Shown: positions 11,929-24,294, counted from the stretch's first letter. The stretch is DNA of 64,000 bases from Ganoderma boninense (GCA_002900995.3 CM035306.1:1240001-1304000); one strand, 5' to 3'. Translations and numbers: made by a program. The notes: a model not told the origin generated them from the letters alone.

Positions 11929-13135
11929 GGGTATAGTGGAAGGGGGAGTCGGGTGTGAAGCGGGAGGCGTTGTGTCGCGTCGGCCTGGAGATATGTATGG
12001 GAACCGGTTCGGGGGACATGAGGTGTGTCCGGGACCGCCGTACGGCGTGTTACTTAGGGAATCACTTGGCCCGCGACCATCACGGGATCGGGCTAGTTTG
12101 TGGGGTGAACACGAGCTGCGCTGAGCTGCGACCGCGATTGGAGAACGGGCTTCGGAGGAGAAGGAGGAGCAAGTCTAAACATTGATTCCCATCTGCTTCA
12201 GCGCCCGCCCTGCCGCTTTGATGGCAAGATGCTACCGGGTTCGGCTGGTCGGATTATCGGTCGATCAAGATGCTGACACCACTTACTTGTGTTTTACTAG
12301 TACCAGTGCTTCTCGTTCCTAGCCGTCCCTCCGTATTGCCCAGATGGCTACGCGCTGTGTCGCGCGTGGCGGGATATGGACTGAGGAGGCCAACCGCTGG
12401 ACTCTGCTAACAAAAGAATGGATGCGCGAAGGGGAAAAATAGTGAACGCGCAGTGTGCATCCGACACCCCCGGGCAGCTTGCGTGCATGTCATTGTCAGC
12501 GGGGCCTTGGGCCTTCGCATGAACTTGACGCAACGAGTTCGTAACTCCAGTGAGCTCAACACATATGTTGTCCCTGCCAAGCGGGTACAAATCAGAAAGC
12601 TGTACTGTACACCAAGTGCTCTTGGCGGACCGTTGTCCCCCGGCGACGCTCGGTAATAACGGCCCTCGAAAAGATTCTGATCAGTTCTCGTTGCTGATTC
12701 AACATCCCCTGGAAGTCATGAGGGAGTGTGGCGACGAGCCGCACGAGGATCGGAGAATTGAAGCCCGGGTCGGAACACAAGGAAACATGGTCGGAAATCG
12801 CACTTAGTAGCAGGCTTGCGTCATTCGTGGGCGTAGTAAACTTCCTCCAGTTGCATCTGGGGAGCTGTGGCCTATGCGCCCAACAGGAACAGGCTGGTCA
12901 CCAGTAAGTACGTATGATACTGGGACACGGACAACTTTCAATGTCATGGACAGACTGGGCAGGCACTACTCAGGCACTGTGGCCGGCAAATGACGCGTAG
13001 AGTCACGCATGCCCACGTGCATCGAGTCACGCGTCTGTGCCAGTCACGCTGAACTCGGGCGCGTCAGCGAGCATGAGAGTATGGACGACGAGGACGTGTG
13101 CTTGCCTGGTAGTTATCAACCATTCCGCCTGAGCT
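11929..13135. other. Intergenic, nothing recognised
   Basis: About 1.2 kb between two divergently transcribed genes. Only short, unconvincing frames are present. It should contain the promoters of the membrane-protein gene and RAD18; no diagnostic motif is seen. Confidence 0.45.
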
Positions 13136-14711
13136 ATGACCACGATGGCATCAATGCTCGACAACCTTCTTGCGCAAGACATCACAGACTCCACAGACTT
13201 CCCCGACGACGCCACCACCCCTGGTCTCCGCGCCTTCGACGACGCCCTCAGGTGCGGCATATGCAGAGACTTCTACGACGCCCCCGTCTCTCTCCCATGC
13301 GGTCATTGTTTCTGCTCAGCGGTGCGTGAGTGCCGCCTTTGACGCGGTGGTGTCGCTCAAGCCTTACACGCCCCCACAGTGCATACGCTCCGCCTTACCT
13401 GAGAAGGCTCAGTGTCCAACATGTCGGAAGGAGGCTTCTGAATCACAATTACGCAGGGTTGTCGCAGTAGAGAGCGCAGTGCATGCATGGAAAGCAGCCA
13501 GGTGAGTTCTGGACCTCTCCTCGTCCTTCGTCACACCCCTACTACTCCTTCAGAGACCTCATCCTGCAGTACGCCCTAGAAGAAGAGAAGCGGAAGTCGC
13601 GGCCCATCCCCCCTCCAATCTCACAACCACAGCAAAGCTCGAACAACAACTATTCCGAGCGTGCGGGGCAGAAGCGCAGAAGACGCGAATCTCCCCTTCT
13701 ACCCAGCTCTGACGATGAAATTGTCGCCATACCCTCCAGCCCCGTCCCCTCAGGCTCGTCTACCCCAGACATCAGCTCCCTGCCAGGTATATGCGCCCCC
13801 ACAATTCTTCTCAAGTACTCCATCTCACGTTGAGGATGATGCCCGTGCAGACTTGGTCGAGTGCCCAGTTTGTGAGAAGGACGTGCCCTCGAGCAAGATC
13901 AACATGCACCTAGACAGCGGCTGCAAGAAATATCTATGTGAGGGCTCAGCGTCCACGAGCAACAACGCTGGGGCAGCGGAGTCGTCGAAGAGTAAACAGA
14001 AGCAACAGTGGTCTCATCTCTTCCCAGGAAGCAAGGGAAAGAGCCTTCCTGCGAAGGCGAAGGACCGGGAGACCAAAACCAAGGGTAAGGGCAAGGGCAA
14101 GTCGCGGTAAGTCGCCCGCCCACGCTCAGCCACCGCTCCCCGTGCCCATGTTCAACGTCTCCCAGAGCCACACCCGACGTCGACGTCGCCGACGAGAGCC
14201 TCGACCACCTCCCCAAAGTCGCGTACGACATCCACCCGCGGCAGCGCGTCGCGGAGATGCTCGCCGAGTGCGGCCTGCCGACGCACGGGGACAAGAACGC
14301 GCTCACGCGGCGGCACGCGCGCTGGCTCGTGCTCTACAACGCCAACGTCGACCGCGACCCGCGGCAGCGGCGCACGCTCGACCAGCTCCGCCGCGAGCTC
14401 AGCGCGGAGGAGGCGGAGGGGAGGGCGAAGAAGGAGACGGTCGACGACGTCGTTGCGTACCAGGTGCGTGTCGCACTTTTGCTGGATGAGAGGGTTGGGA
14501 TGTAGATGCGACCGAGGGCGTACAGAAAGCGAACAAGGGGGCCTTTGCGAGGCTCACTGAGGCTGCGCGCCCGAAGAAGGCCGGTGCGCCGAAGGCGAAA
14601 GAGACTACCCCTTTGCCAGACGGCGACGAGACGGGCGATCGTGGGCCGGCCGAAGGCAAGAGGACGCGATCCGGGCATGAGGTAATTGATGTAGACGACT
14701 CGGAGAGATGA
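13136..14711 (+). CDS. RAD18: RAD18-like postreplication-repair E3 ubiquitin ligase
   Basis: Six exons join in frame: 13136-13321, 13380-13501, 13554-13786, 13851-14106, 14166-14463 and 14526-14711, giving 364 aa. A RING finger starts at Cys40 (CGICRDFYDAPVSLPCGHCF, then CIRSALPEKAQCPTC). A UBZ4-type finger at about 182-206 reads CPVCEKDVPSSKINMHLDSGC. A SAP domain near 288-320 contains RVAEMLAECGLPTHGDKNAL. This RING-UBZ-SAP order is diagnostic of Rad18, which with Rad6 monoubiquitinates PCNA at stalled forks in the nucleus. The C-terminus is short and basic and ends in EVIDVDDSER. The protein is somewhat shorter than yeast Rad18. The intron-3 junction (acceptor at 13850) was chosen because it restores phase into the UBZ. 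Confidence 0.92.
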
Positions 14712-15026
14712 CCTATATAAGGGGTGTGTATATCTACATGGTAAGTGGTGCTTTCTTCGCAACAACCTTGGAGGCGTATTAAATTACTCGAACTTAGGAT
14801 GTATTTGCTTTTTACAATTAAGGATGGATGTATTACTCTAAACCCTCGAAGGCACTTGCTAGCTCCGCTGGATATTGGCGTGCATCGACTACGCTGGACC
14901 AGCAACGAGCTCAAAAGTGAGGACATGCTCGACGGAAGGGGCCGCTTGAGTCACATCCGGACCATCACTGAGTTGTCCAGGGAGATATGGTTAGTGTATG
15001 CATGTGCCATACAGAAGCTCCGCACT
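14712..15026. other. Convergent intergenic spacer
   Basis: A short region between the RAD18 stop and the 3' end of the F-box pseudogene. No gene is seen. A short final exon of the F-box gene (ending near 15027) may reach into its right end. Confidence 0.4.
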
Positions 15027-15074
15027 CACGCAAGGCTTTGGGGAGGCATCAAGTGGCATAGCTGTTCGCCATGG

Positions 15075-17342
15075 TCAAAATCCATCCACCGTGGGCGAGC
15101 ACACCCTCTGAGCACTCACCAGTCGGTCCAGAACCTCGTACCTGTTCTTCGCAGGCTCGATCGCCTCCCCGCAACTACACGCCGGGCTCCCCTCCCGGTC
15201 CGCAACCGCGTCCTCCAGCGCAGAAATCGTCGTGTCCTCTAGGAGCCCAAGCGCCTCGATCAGCACCGGGACGCCCCCGAGCTTCGCCCTATCCGCAAGC
15301 CAGATGCGCTGCGCGCCGTTCTACTTGTACGGTTGCCCCTCCTGCCAGTGCTCGAGCAAGCCAGACGCCGTCATCGCCGCGCGCGTGTAGTCGCTGCACG
15401 GGAACGACGAGCACCGGAACAGCGCGTCGTGCACGTCGAGCAGCGCCGCCTCCCGCTCCTCCGCGCCGTCCCCGCCCTCGTCGACCTTGAGGGCGGAGTC
15501 CCCGCTGAGCTCCCCCGCGCGTGCGGGCCGGAAGATGCGCGCGACATCGGCGCGGGTCGTCGTCAGGTACGGCTGCGCCTGCTCGCGCAGCGTGTCCGCG
15601 ATCGTGGCGAAGTATTCCGGGAGGAGCGGCGTGTCGGGCGCGGACGAGCGCGCGGACGCAGTGGAGCTTGGCGGCCTCGACGAAGTGCGGGAGCGTGCGC
15701 TTCCAGGGGTGTGCGGCGCGGGAGGAGGCGAGGAAGGCGAGGTAGTGTCAATGCGCCTTGAGCTGCGCGGCGCGCAGGTGGTACTTGTCTTTGAACTCGG
15801 CGGTCTCGCGTTGGGCAAGCGCGGCGAGGAGCTTGGGCTGCATGTTGTCCCAGGCTGCCATGGTGAGAGAGACGTGAGATGACAGGGGGAAGAGACGTGA
15901 ATCGGAAGCTGGTAGTTTTTGATGCAGGGGAGGACACACCTGCTTCAGTGAGGGGGATGGTGTGGTTGAATGCCGTCTCGAACTCGGGGACGCCAAGCCA
16001 GTCTGCGGACCCGTATCCGAATTCTTCGAGTCGTTTCTCGATACTGTAATCTGGTGTTAACTGGCGGCGGCCAAGGTGGCTTGGACGAGGAAGGGGGATG
16101 GGGACGTACGCGGCTTTTCGTGCGCGAAGTGCCTTGAGCTTCACTTCAACTCGCGCTCTGAAACGATCGTAGTCCCACTGATCCATCGCGAAATGGAACT
16201 GCAAACATAAAGTTCAGTCACTGGCAGAAAGATGGAATGCATGGGTAGCAAGGGGATGAAGGAAAATGCGGGCACTAAATCACACGACATACATCTAGCC
16301 TCTTCAACGTGTTCGCTTTGCGGCGTTCGATGAATTCATCCACGGCTTTGCTGTCATCTCCAAACGACTCGACAATGGCGCAGTATTCTTTCGCCACAGC
16401 TGCAACCTCCCGCTGGTAAAAAAACTGTCGCGATGTTTGGTGTATGGTAGCCGCGGCATGGTGTCCAATGGCTAGTCGTATAATTTACATTCACGTCGGG
16501 ATTCAGTTGGCGGCGAAGCAAGAAACGATGGTACGTACGCATATCATACGCCTCCGCTGCGAACTCCAAGTTAATAACACCGAGTACTCTTTCATTACAG
16601 ACTTTGGCCTCGGGCGCAAGGTCGAAGAGGGCACGCTTCAGCGATCTGTCCCTGCGAAGTTTGAGGTCGAGCTCATTCGTGATCGTGTACCCTGTCTTGA
16701 TGCTAACAAACGTAGTCAACGTCATGAAGAAAGGAATTGATACCAAAGGAATTAGCGCACTTGGTCTTCCAGCACTGCTTGCACAGCCTAACGCGGACCG
16801 CATAGCTGACCGTCAACTCCACGGTATTCCAGCTCGCCGCATTGTCATCATCATCCTCTCTCCACTCCCTCCCCATTGCGCCGCAGGCCTAGTCCAGAGA
16901 CCTCCCTATTAGCTTCAAGTTCAAGTTCAAACCCACAGAAAAGGAGAACTCACTGTGCAGAAACGATCAAAGACCAGAGACGCGTACTGGGGCTCGCTCA
17001 GGTCCTCCGGACACTCCGGGAGGGGCGGATCGAGACTGTTCCGCGCGGAGACCCACACGCCCTTGTTCCGTTTCGCGAGTAGAACGCCTCTCAGGCCGAT
17101 GGACACGCGAGAGAGGCGCAAGAGGTCGAGCGGGTGGTAGCATGCTGAGATCTATGCGTCTGCGTTAACATTCGGGTCGACACTATCACAGCAGACAGGT
17201 TAGGACGCATGCTCACTTCAAGAGAAACGTCCACTGGGAGGTTCATGGCATGCGTGGCCTCCGAACCTAGCTTGACAGTTGCTCCTCGGGTCTGTTTGCC
17301 CTTTGTCCCACTGGTTCGTGCCTTCTTGGTTTTCCTGGGCAT
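15075..17342 (-). pseudogene. F-box gene with nonsense codons and a frame break in its 3' half
   Basis: The 5' half is intact: exon 1 (17217-17342) ends VDVSLE, and exon 2 (16954-17151) gives HPLDLLRLSRVS and CPEDLSEPQYASLVFDRFC. A Cys-rich exon follows with LCKQCWKT, then TGYTITNELDLKLRRDRS. Further downstream MDQWDYDRFRARVEVKLKAL and RLEEFGYGSADWLGVPEFE match the family's middle region. The 3' part is damaged. In-frame TGA at 15748-15750 interrupts QLKAH and HYLAFLASS. The frame slips by one base at a CCC near 15640 before DTPLLPEYFATIAD. In-frame TAG at 15321-15323 separates EGQPYK from NGAQRIWLADKAK. The reading beyond each break is clearly family-like, so this is a recently inactivated copy rather than a wrong model. 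A sequencing error could explain the slip but not easily both stops. Confidence 0.7.
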
Positions 17343-18020
17343 CGCTGTAATACGAGAGGTGAGACGCTGCTGGTAGAAGCGGGATGAGCCAGTAAATACT
17401 CCGTCAACCCTTGAAACTTAAAGCAGTGTTTAACTGGTGGTTGCAAGTCATTGTGTCAGCTGTCAAATGGACTGTCAAAGCACAGCCCAACGTCGCCAAC
17501 CTAGCCTCCGTCAGACTCACATTCTATAGCTTCCGTGGTTACTTACTCGAGCGAGAAGAAGTTAGTGGCAATAAGAAAGTCATCCGAAATCAACCGAAAT
17601 TCACATTTACCTAGTGCGCGCCTGGCAGCTCGACACTGGACCATTATTTAGACCACAAACACAGTGTCGGGCCTTCCCACCGTGATTTGTCCTGTGGACA
17701 CAGTACATGTGTGGGTCCTCCCTTTGATTAGCCTGCGATACCCACCTCCGAGCCATTGAATATATTGGTTTGCTCATTCAACACTTCCCACATGGGCTCG
17801 AGATTAGGCACATCCGAGTCTGAATCGGATGTTGGTCCGCGACGGATCCTCTTGTTATATGGAGTTACTCGCAAACTGTTGCACAGAACCTTCCTCCATA
17901 CTGCGCAACGAAACATGACCTTCTACGGCGACCTGCTAGCGGCCACTGATTTGAGACTCGGCCTCTTGTAACCTCATTGATGATTTTGGGGTCGTGGGCA
18001 TTATGGACGATTAGCATGTG
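17343..18020. other. Intergenic, possibly replacing the lost 3' half of an F-box gene
   Basis: No coding sequence is supported. It lies where the 3' half of the neighbouring truncated F-box copy should be, and no family motif (DELxxLG-type or Cys-rich tail) is found in any frame. Confidence 0.4.
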
Positions 18021-19249
18021 CTACTCGTGGGATGGTAACGTGAGGCGGATATGCATGATGGTGCGGTCAAACCTATCGATGGCACGAGCGACGCGGGCTT
18101 CATGCTGCGCTCGAGCATGGTCTTGACCCCACTTGACCAGCGCCGAATGGAACTTGAAGCCTCTATCAGAACTTGAAGGGGGAGAGTGGAAAAACGCACA
18201 GGGACCGGGCCGGGTGGGGCGGGCATTCAGCATGACGCACCTTCACCCTCTCCAATGCGCGGGCCTTGCGGCCTTCAATGTACGCCTCCAAGACCCTGCT
18301 GTCTCCTCCAGACGACTGGGATACTGTGCAGTACTCCTTGGCCACCGCTACGACTTCCGGTTGGTAGAATTTAAGGCGCGGCGTTTGATCTAACGTGTCC
18401 CCACCTAAGAGATAGTCTGGCACGCATAAGTTACGATGCATAAATTCGGCGTCAGCCGACAAACACCCTGCATCGCGCATGCAGACGTACATCTGAAGCC
18501 GCCGACCGCTTCCGGCAGGAGCTCGCAGATCACACGCTTGAGCGATCTGTCCCTACGGATTCCGAGGTCGAGCTCGCGAATGATGGTGTAGCCCTGCTTA
18601 ACACTGTGCATAGATGTGCGTCAAATGTGCGTCAGATGCCTCGGACAATCGACTTGGAAAGAGGCCACGTACTTTGTGTCCCAACACTCCTCGCATAATT
18701 GAATGCGGGCCCCGTGGTCGAGATACCGTGACAGGGAGCCGCAAAGCTAGCAAGAGAACTCGCACGTCAGCACCCTCAGACATACCCCTCCTAATAAGTA
18801 TTAGAGAGGCACGGACCATGCAGAAACGCTCGAAGACCATGAATGCGTATTTGGGCTCGCTCAGGTCGTCCGGACACGCCGGCATGGGCGGGTCAAGGCC
18901 GTTGCGGGCGCAGACCCATACGTTCCTGTTCCGCTTCGTGAGAACTACCTCTCGGAGCTTCTTGGAAACGCGAGAGAGGTGTAAGAGGTCGAGGGGATGG
19001 CAGTGTGTTGCAATCTATGACTCGCTTGAGATGCCATGTACATATGTAGGAGTGGCATAGCTGAAGATCTAGGTGACTTACTTCGAGGAATATGTCCATG
19101 GGGAGGCTCATGAACGGCCCCGCCTGATCTACGGTCTTACAGTGCTGATCAGGGTTGACATCTGCCTTTGCGAGCTGCTGGTCCTCGGCTGAGGAGGCGC
19201 CAAGCCTGGGCTCCTTGTGAGCTCGCGACTTCTTTTTGGTCTTGGGCAT
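18021..19249 (-). pseudogene. Truncated F-box paralogue
   Basis: It starts MPKTKKKSRAHKEP at 19249, closely like the MPRKTKKA start of the pseudogene to its left. It continues with SLPMDIFLE, then HPLDLLHLSRVSKKL and CPDDLSEPKYAFMVFERFC, a Cys-rich LCGSLSRYLDHGARIQLCEECW exon, then TIIRELDLGIRRDRSLKRV, FYQPEVVAVAKEYCTV and VLEAYIEGRKARALERVK. It ends after FHSALVKWGQDHARA and RAIDRFDRTIMHIR, where the family normally has about 300 more residues. I see no continuation. The gene may be expressed as a short F-box adaptor or be a fragment of a tandem duplication. It is called a pseudogene because the conserved 3' half is missing, not because of internal stops. Confidence 0.6.
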
Positions 19250-19909
19250 CGTGTTAGGGCACAGTTCGACAACGATGGATTCCGGAGTCAGGGATGAACA
19301 CTGTGGATGCTTCAAAAGACGTGTGCAGCATCGGGATAGGGGATGGTGCCTGAGGAATACTTCTGATAGGGGTGGTTCTGAACGGAATTAAGGATGCTGC
19401 ACAGTCACAATTACCAATCAATGTAGTGATGCATATATGGGAGTTACACTTTGCCAATTAATTATAACAGTTGTCAAGATTGATATTGTATTGATCCCTT
19501 TTAATGCTGACTTACTCGACGGCGCTTAATGTGGGACTCTAAATCCCATTCTGTTGAGAATATAGATTGTATTGCTTCCGTTGGGGAAGTACTAGTAGAC
19601 TCGTAGTAACCAAACAATCATTAGCACCGCAGTGTCCGAGGTAACAGCTACAGCTAGAGTGGAAGCCCGAGCCGAGAATATAGATACATCTGAAGCCCCG
19701 TAAAGAACGCGAAGAAATATAAAGATATAGGCTACACTGTCCGACCGTAAGCCCGTGCGTGAGCGGGGGAAGAATGCGAATACAGTCAATGTGGTTGTGT
19801 CTCGCGCGTGGCGATTCGTGGCGGAGCGTGATCCGAGTCATCAGCAGCGGACGTCCCAGACGCCGCAAGGTCCATTACCATGTCATGTCCATGCTCGAAA
19901 TCACCCCTC
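19250..19909. other. AT-richer intergenic region
   Basis: No gene is supported. The stretch 19440-19700 is visibly AT-richer than its surroundings. It separates the truncated F-box copy from the stop of the cupredoxin gene. Confidence 0.4.
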
Positions 19910-21279
19910 TCAGAGGAGAGCCTGTGCGAGTGCGACGGCGGAGAGCGCGAGGAGGGCGCCAGTCCCCCGAGGCGACGTCGCGGCGTTGCTCGTGGGCTTC
20001 GGGACCGAGGTCACGGTGCCCGTCGAGACCGCGTTCGTGCTGGAAGCGGATGCAGAGCTGCCTGAGGCGGAGCCGGTGCTGCCCATGGCGTTCTGGAGGA
20101 ACGCGGAGAAGGTGTTGCCGGTCGTGGGTGCGTTCACGGCGAAGACCATGCCCGCCTCGCAGTGGCTCTTGGGGTTCGTCTGCTTGCAGTAAACCCAGAT
20201 CGGCGCAGTCTGTAGGTGGATAGAGAGGTCAGCCATTGAAGGTGCGTTGCCGCGAGGTGGGCGCTGCACTCACGTCGTTGACGGTGATCGTGAAGCTGGG
20301 GAAGTCAGTTGCGTTCGCCATCACGGGCATGCTAGGAGGTGTCGTCAGTCACATTGTCCACACGGAAGAAGAAGATTGAAAAAGACGTACAATCCGGAGT
20401 CAAACCCAACCTGGCCGATGGTGCTCGTCTGGCTGAGAGGCGCACAGGGATCCGCGAACGAGCTCTGGGTCGCGGTGTGGTTCTTGGTCGTGAACTGGAA
20501 CGTGATCTGGTCGCCGACCTGCGCAGTGAGGTTGCTCGGTTCGAAGACGAGTGCGCCGTTGGCCCCGACCGTAACAGTGTGCGCTGCTGCAGCGGTAGAA
20601 GTGGAGGTCGAAGTGCCAGAGGCGGTGGCGGAAGCAGCGGTTGTGTACGTCGTGGTCTCGGCGGAGCCACTGACGGTCACGGTCGCGGTGACGGTGACGA
20701 CGCTGACAGAGCCGGAGGTGGTGGCGTTGGAGGCCCCCACTGCGGTGTTCTTGAACTGGTCGAACTTATTTCCGGGGTTGATGGCGAAGACCATTCCCTG
20801 CTCGCAGTGGTTTGCTTGACGGCAGTAGACCCAGACGGGGTTGGTGTCCTGGACGGTGAACTGAGCGCTCACGAAATTGTCGGTCTGGTTGTCGGGAACA
20901 GGGACGCTACGTTGCGTGTCAGAAAGCAGAGGCAAACGAACGTTGCGGTACTCACAAGCCAGAATCGAAACCGTTGGCGAGCGGGGAGCAAGGGGAGTTG
21001 AGGGACGACTGTGTGACAGTGTGGTTCTTCTGCTTGAAAGTGAATAGCACAGTATCCCTTGGTTCGCGTTCTGTAGACAGTTTTAGCGCATATGTTATAT
21101 GGAACGTATGATAAGGTACATACAATGAACTCTGGATCGTACTTGAGGACACCGATTCCTCCGACGGTCACTTGGTGCTCAGCACCACGGGAGACCGGGA
21201 TGACGAGACCAAAGAGAGCGACAACAGCGACGAGAGGCGCAAGCATAAGCATGTTGATGGTTGTGATGCGAGACAGCAA
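19910..21279 (-). CDS. Secreted two-domain cupredoxin with a probable GPI anchor
   Basis: Exons are 21124-21279, 20956-21070, 20391-20906, 20274-20331 and 19910-20209. The N-terminus has a strongly hydrophobic signal segment (MLMLAPLVAVVALFGLVIPV). Two cupredoxin domains follow. The first has TFKQKNHTVTQS and WVYCRQANHCEQGMVF, the second has QFTTKNHTATQS and WVYCKQTNPKSHCEAGMVF. The His, Cys, His and Met residues are the usual type-1 copper ligands. Each domain ends in a Ser/Thr-rich linker, and the C-terminus is hydrophobic (GALLALSAVALAQALL), fitting GPI attachment at the cell surface. Copper binding follows from the family; a redox or wall function is inference. The join of exon 1 to exon 2 is one base out of phase, so a small exon, another splice site or an indel is involved. 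Confidence 0.8.
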
Positions 21280-21961
21280 ATGAAAAGTGGTAGTAGCTGT
21301 TGAACTAAGTCCGCTGGGGGCGAGGCGAGAATGTCGCGAAGATGAAGGCGGGAAGACCGAGAGACCAGCTAGTGGAAAGGTAGGGACTGTGGTGGTCTAG
21401 AGAGAACAAGTGAGGAGCGGCGGTTGCCCCCATCGTGTTTTTGTACTCGCCGTGGGCGTCGGGCGAGGGACAAAAGGCAGGAGGCGCGTTTTGCGATGCG
21501 CTTCATTGTTCTGACGCGGTCACGTGGGTGGCCTATTGTTCTCTATCCGGTAAGCGCCCTTCGGCAACAAACCGCGAACTTCGCGAACCTCGCACAATTG
21601 GCTCGTCCCCGAGAAGTCCAGAAGGCAGTGACTCAAAGGGGCTCATGTATCGCAGTGAGACCCCTTTCCGCGCGCGCGGACATAGCAAGGAGGTATCACA
21701 ATAATGGCCATTGGGACTTTGCAGCCACCGCATTGCCAGCTATCGCCGACAATCTGCTCCATATATTCAGTAGCTTGGAGTCACAGCCTTTTTGCTGTAA
21801 GGCGACAAGACTCTACATCGATTCATTTATGTACGAGAAAATACATCAGCCATGAGTGTACAGGACTCGTTCTTGATTTAATACATAGCTAAGTGTGAAG
21901 TGTGATGATAACATCCATGACAGTCCAAAGCAATTTCACAGCAGACTCAGTCTTGACAATT
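21280..21961. other. Intergenic, nothing recognised
   Basis: It contains the upstream region of the cupredoxin gene on its left and the 3' flank of the DUF1766 gene on its right. No coding frame or repeat stands out. Confidence 0.45.
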
Positions 21962-23789
21962 TCAGGGTGCGGGCACTGGCAATGGCTCATAGTACGTTTC
22001 GACAAACAGGCCCCATTTTTCCATGACGGGCTTCACGATCATCTCCCACTCCCTTCCCTTGAACGGGCCTTTCTTTGCGCGGGGGAACGAGAATATCTCC
22101 TTGTGCATAGCCCCGCCTATGCCCGCTCTGTGTCAGCAACGCAGGGACCCGCGCGGAAGAATGGAATGGAGTACGTACAGTCAGGACAAGCCTTCCTTAC
22201 CACAGCTCGGCCGTTCCCGCTCCCATTGCCACCCTTGACGTCCGGATAGTCCTCGTCCATGTAAGGCGCGTTCACAGCGAGGTCCGCGAGCTCGAGGTGG
22301 ATCAACCGCTCGAGGCGGTGACAGTACGGGCCAGGATCACCGACCTTGACGCGGCCGCGCGCCAGGTTTCCCTTGTCGGCGTCGGGAGTGGAGGGCCAGA
22401 ATCCGCGTAGATGGGTCTGCTTGGACTGGCACTGCTTGTCCCACTCGTGCAGTCGCTTGGTCAGTTTGACCGCACGTCCGACTTTGATGTGGAACATGTC
22501 GGGGTCGGTTGGATCTGTTGGAACGTCTCAGCTCTCCCCTCGACAAACGAGGAGAACTTATGCATGGCACGATTTCACTCACCGTCTATCTCAAACGCGT
22601 AGATAAAGCCATATTCGTCCGCAGCGGAGGGGTCCATCCTCATCTGCTCCCTGAGCGAATCTCGGGTATCATCTTGCAGGTATTCCGGAACCCATTCTGC
22701 AAGGCCAATCAGGCTCTGCGAACTTGAACCATCTCATACACGCGGGCCCGGAGAAACACGCACCATCGTAGAAGACCTCGACGCTCGGCTTCTTGTGCGA
22801 CCAGAACTTCTTGTCCTCAAACGCGCCCTTGAGATGCTGGTGGCAGTAGTGCGGGATGTCCCCGTCCGCGTTCAGCCGGGCGAGCGGCACCGACACCTGC
22901 ACCATCCGCGTGCACCGCTTGTCCTGCTTCGTCGTCCCGCTGCACTGCACCTTCAGCCCGCCCTTCCCCCGCCCCCGCCCCCGCTCGTGCTGCCCCCCGA
23001 CGAGGACGTGGCCGATGGCGACGGCGGGCTCGACGACGCCCGTTGGCGCTTTGATGGCGTTTGTAGGGGGGAGACGGCCGGGCGCGGCTTGGCCGGGGCC
23101 GAGTTGGGGGCCTGCTGCAGCTGAGGACGGCGCTGCGGCGTCGACGGGACTTGCAGGGTGTTGGCAGAGGACGGGTATGCCCCCGAGTCCGAGTGCGGGC
23201 GCGGCCGATCCCCACTCCCTGGGGGCTTCAAAGCGTGCCCAGCAACACTACCAACGCCATCCTTTCGAGGGGGCGGCGGTGGCGGGAGCGGGGGCGCGCC
23301 GAGCGGAGCGTCCGACCCGGTCAGCGCGTACTGCATCGTGCGGGACGTCTGGGGCACGGGCATCGATGGCGCCCCGGGGGGAGTGGGCAATGCGGGCACG
23401 GGAAAGGCGGGCGCACTGTTCGCAGCGTAGTACGAGGGGCCGTCGATCTGCATCGCGTGCGGGTCGGGGTAGTAGGGAGGCTGGTTCTGGTTGAACCCCC
23501 CGACGAACTGGCCGCTCGGGCGACGGCCTTGTCCATCCTGCGGCCGCCTGCTGTTCCCGTTCCCGTTCCTGTTCCCTGTGCGGGAGTCGTCCGACCGTCT
23601 GCCATTGCCGAGGGAGAGGCGTCCGAACGCGTCTACGACATGGCTCGGGTCGGAGGACGTCGAGGCGCGTCCGCCGCCGTACGTCTTGGAGTTCGGGGCT
23701 GGGGGTGGGCGGGTGGAGGTGTTGAGGGCCATGTCGTCCTGCGTCTGGCGGTGCCGCTTCTTGAAGAGCGAGAACAAGCCGGGGGACAT
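21962..23789 (-). CDS. DUF1766 / T5orf172 (GIY-YIG-like) domain protein
   Basis: Exons are 22764-23789, 22583-22696, 22179-22514 and 21962-22116. The N-terminal 280 residues are low-complexity and disordered, rich in Pro, Ser and Gly. A small Cys/His motif follows (QCSGTTKQDKRCTRMV, then HYCHQH). The T5orf172 domain comes next: YGYIYAFEID, MFHIKVGRAVKLTKRLHEWD, and a conserved tail with HLELADLA and EIFSFPRAKKGPF. Fungal homologues resemble fission-yeast Mug113, a meiotically upregulated gene; the domain is related to GIY-YIG nucleases, but activity is unproven. The first exon shows a frame break at the G/C-rich run near 22951-22975. The frame that gives the disordered part hits TGA at 22953, while the Cys/His motif is in the next frame. 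Confidence 0.75.
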
Positions 23790-24294
23790 GGCAACGGCGA
23801 CGGCAGGAAGCTGTTAGTTAACGGGCTCTCAGGCTGCCCAGAAGCCTCCGTGCGCGCTCAGGCTAAGGCTTGTCGATTGTACGAGCCCAGGGTGCTGCGC
23901 TCGCAAGAGACGTCGACAAAGAATTGGTAGCCTGACTCTGTCCCAGCCGGGGCTGGGAGGCGTGGGCAGCGGTGGGCAGGCAGTGGCAGCGGCATGAGGC
24001 GTTATGGGCGCTTCTGGTTGATGGAAGGCGTTCGAGGGCTCCGCGGGCGGTCTTGGGCCAGGTGCTTTCCCTTCGCGAGTCACCTTCGCTCGTTTTGGCT
24101 CTTTGCTCCTTTGCCGTTGGTCGCATCTTTGCACACAAAAGCGTCGCGCGTGTTGTCCCTGGGCAGTCTGATTCAGCGCAACTGAAGAGCCTGGGAGTCT
24201 GCGCTTGGCTTATCTGCATCTCTACATCGGGCTCGTCTGACTCGACTCAACTCAACTCGTTTATTCCCTGACGACCTGACGAGAGGCGGATCAC
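23790..24294. other. Divergent promoter region
   Basis: It lies between the start of the DUF1766 gene (minus) and the PDCD5 gene (plus). It contains short CTCAACTCAACTCG-type repeats at about 24245. No gene is supported. Confidence 0.45.

Noticed and set aside
15333..15882. Plus-strand frames over the F-box pseudogene
   Set aside because: They lie opposite a region with clear family motifs on the minus strand and have shadow composition.
22795..24200. Several long plus-strand frames opposite the DUF1766 gene
   Set aside because: They arise from GC-rich codons of the minus-strand gene; composition is Arg/Ala/Gly shadow sequence with no domain.
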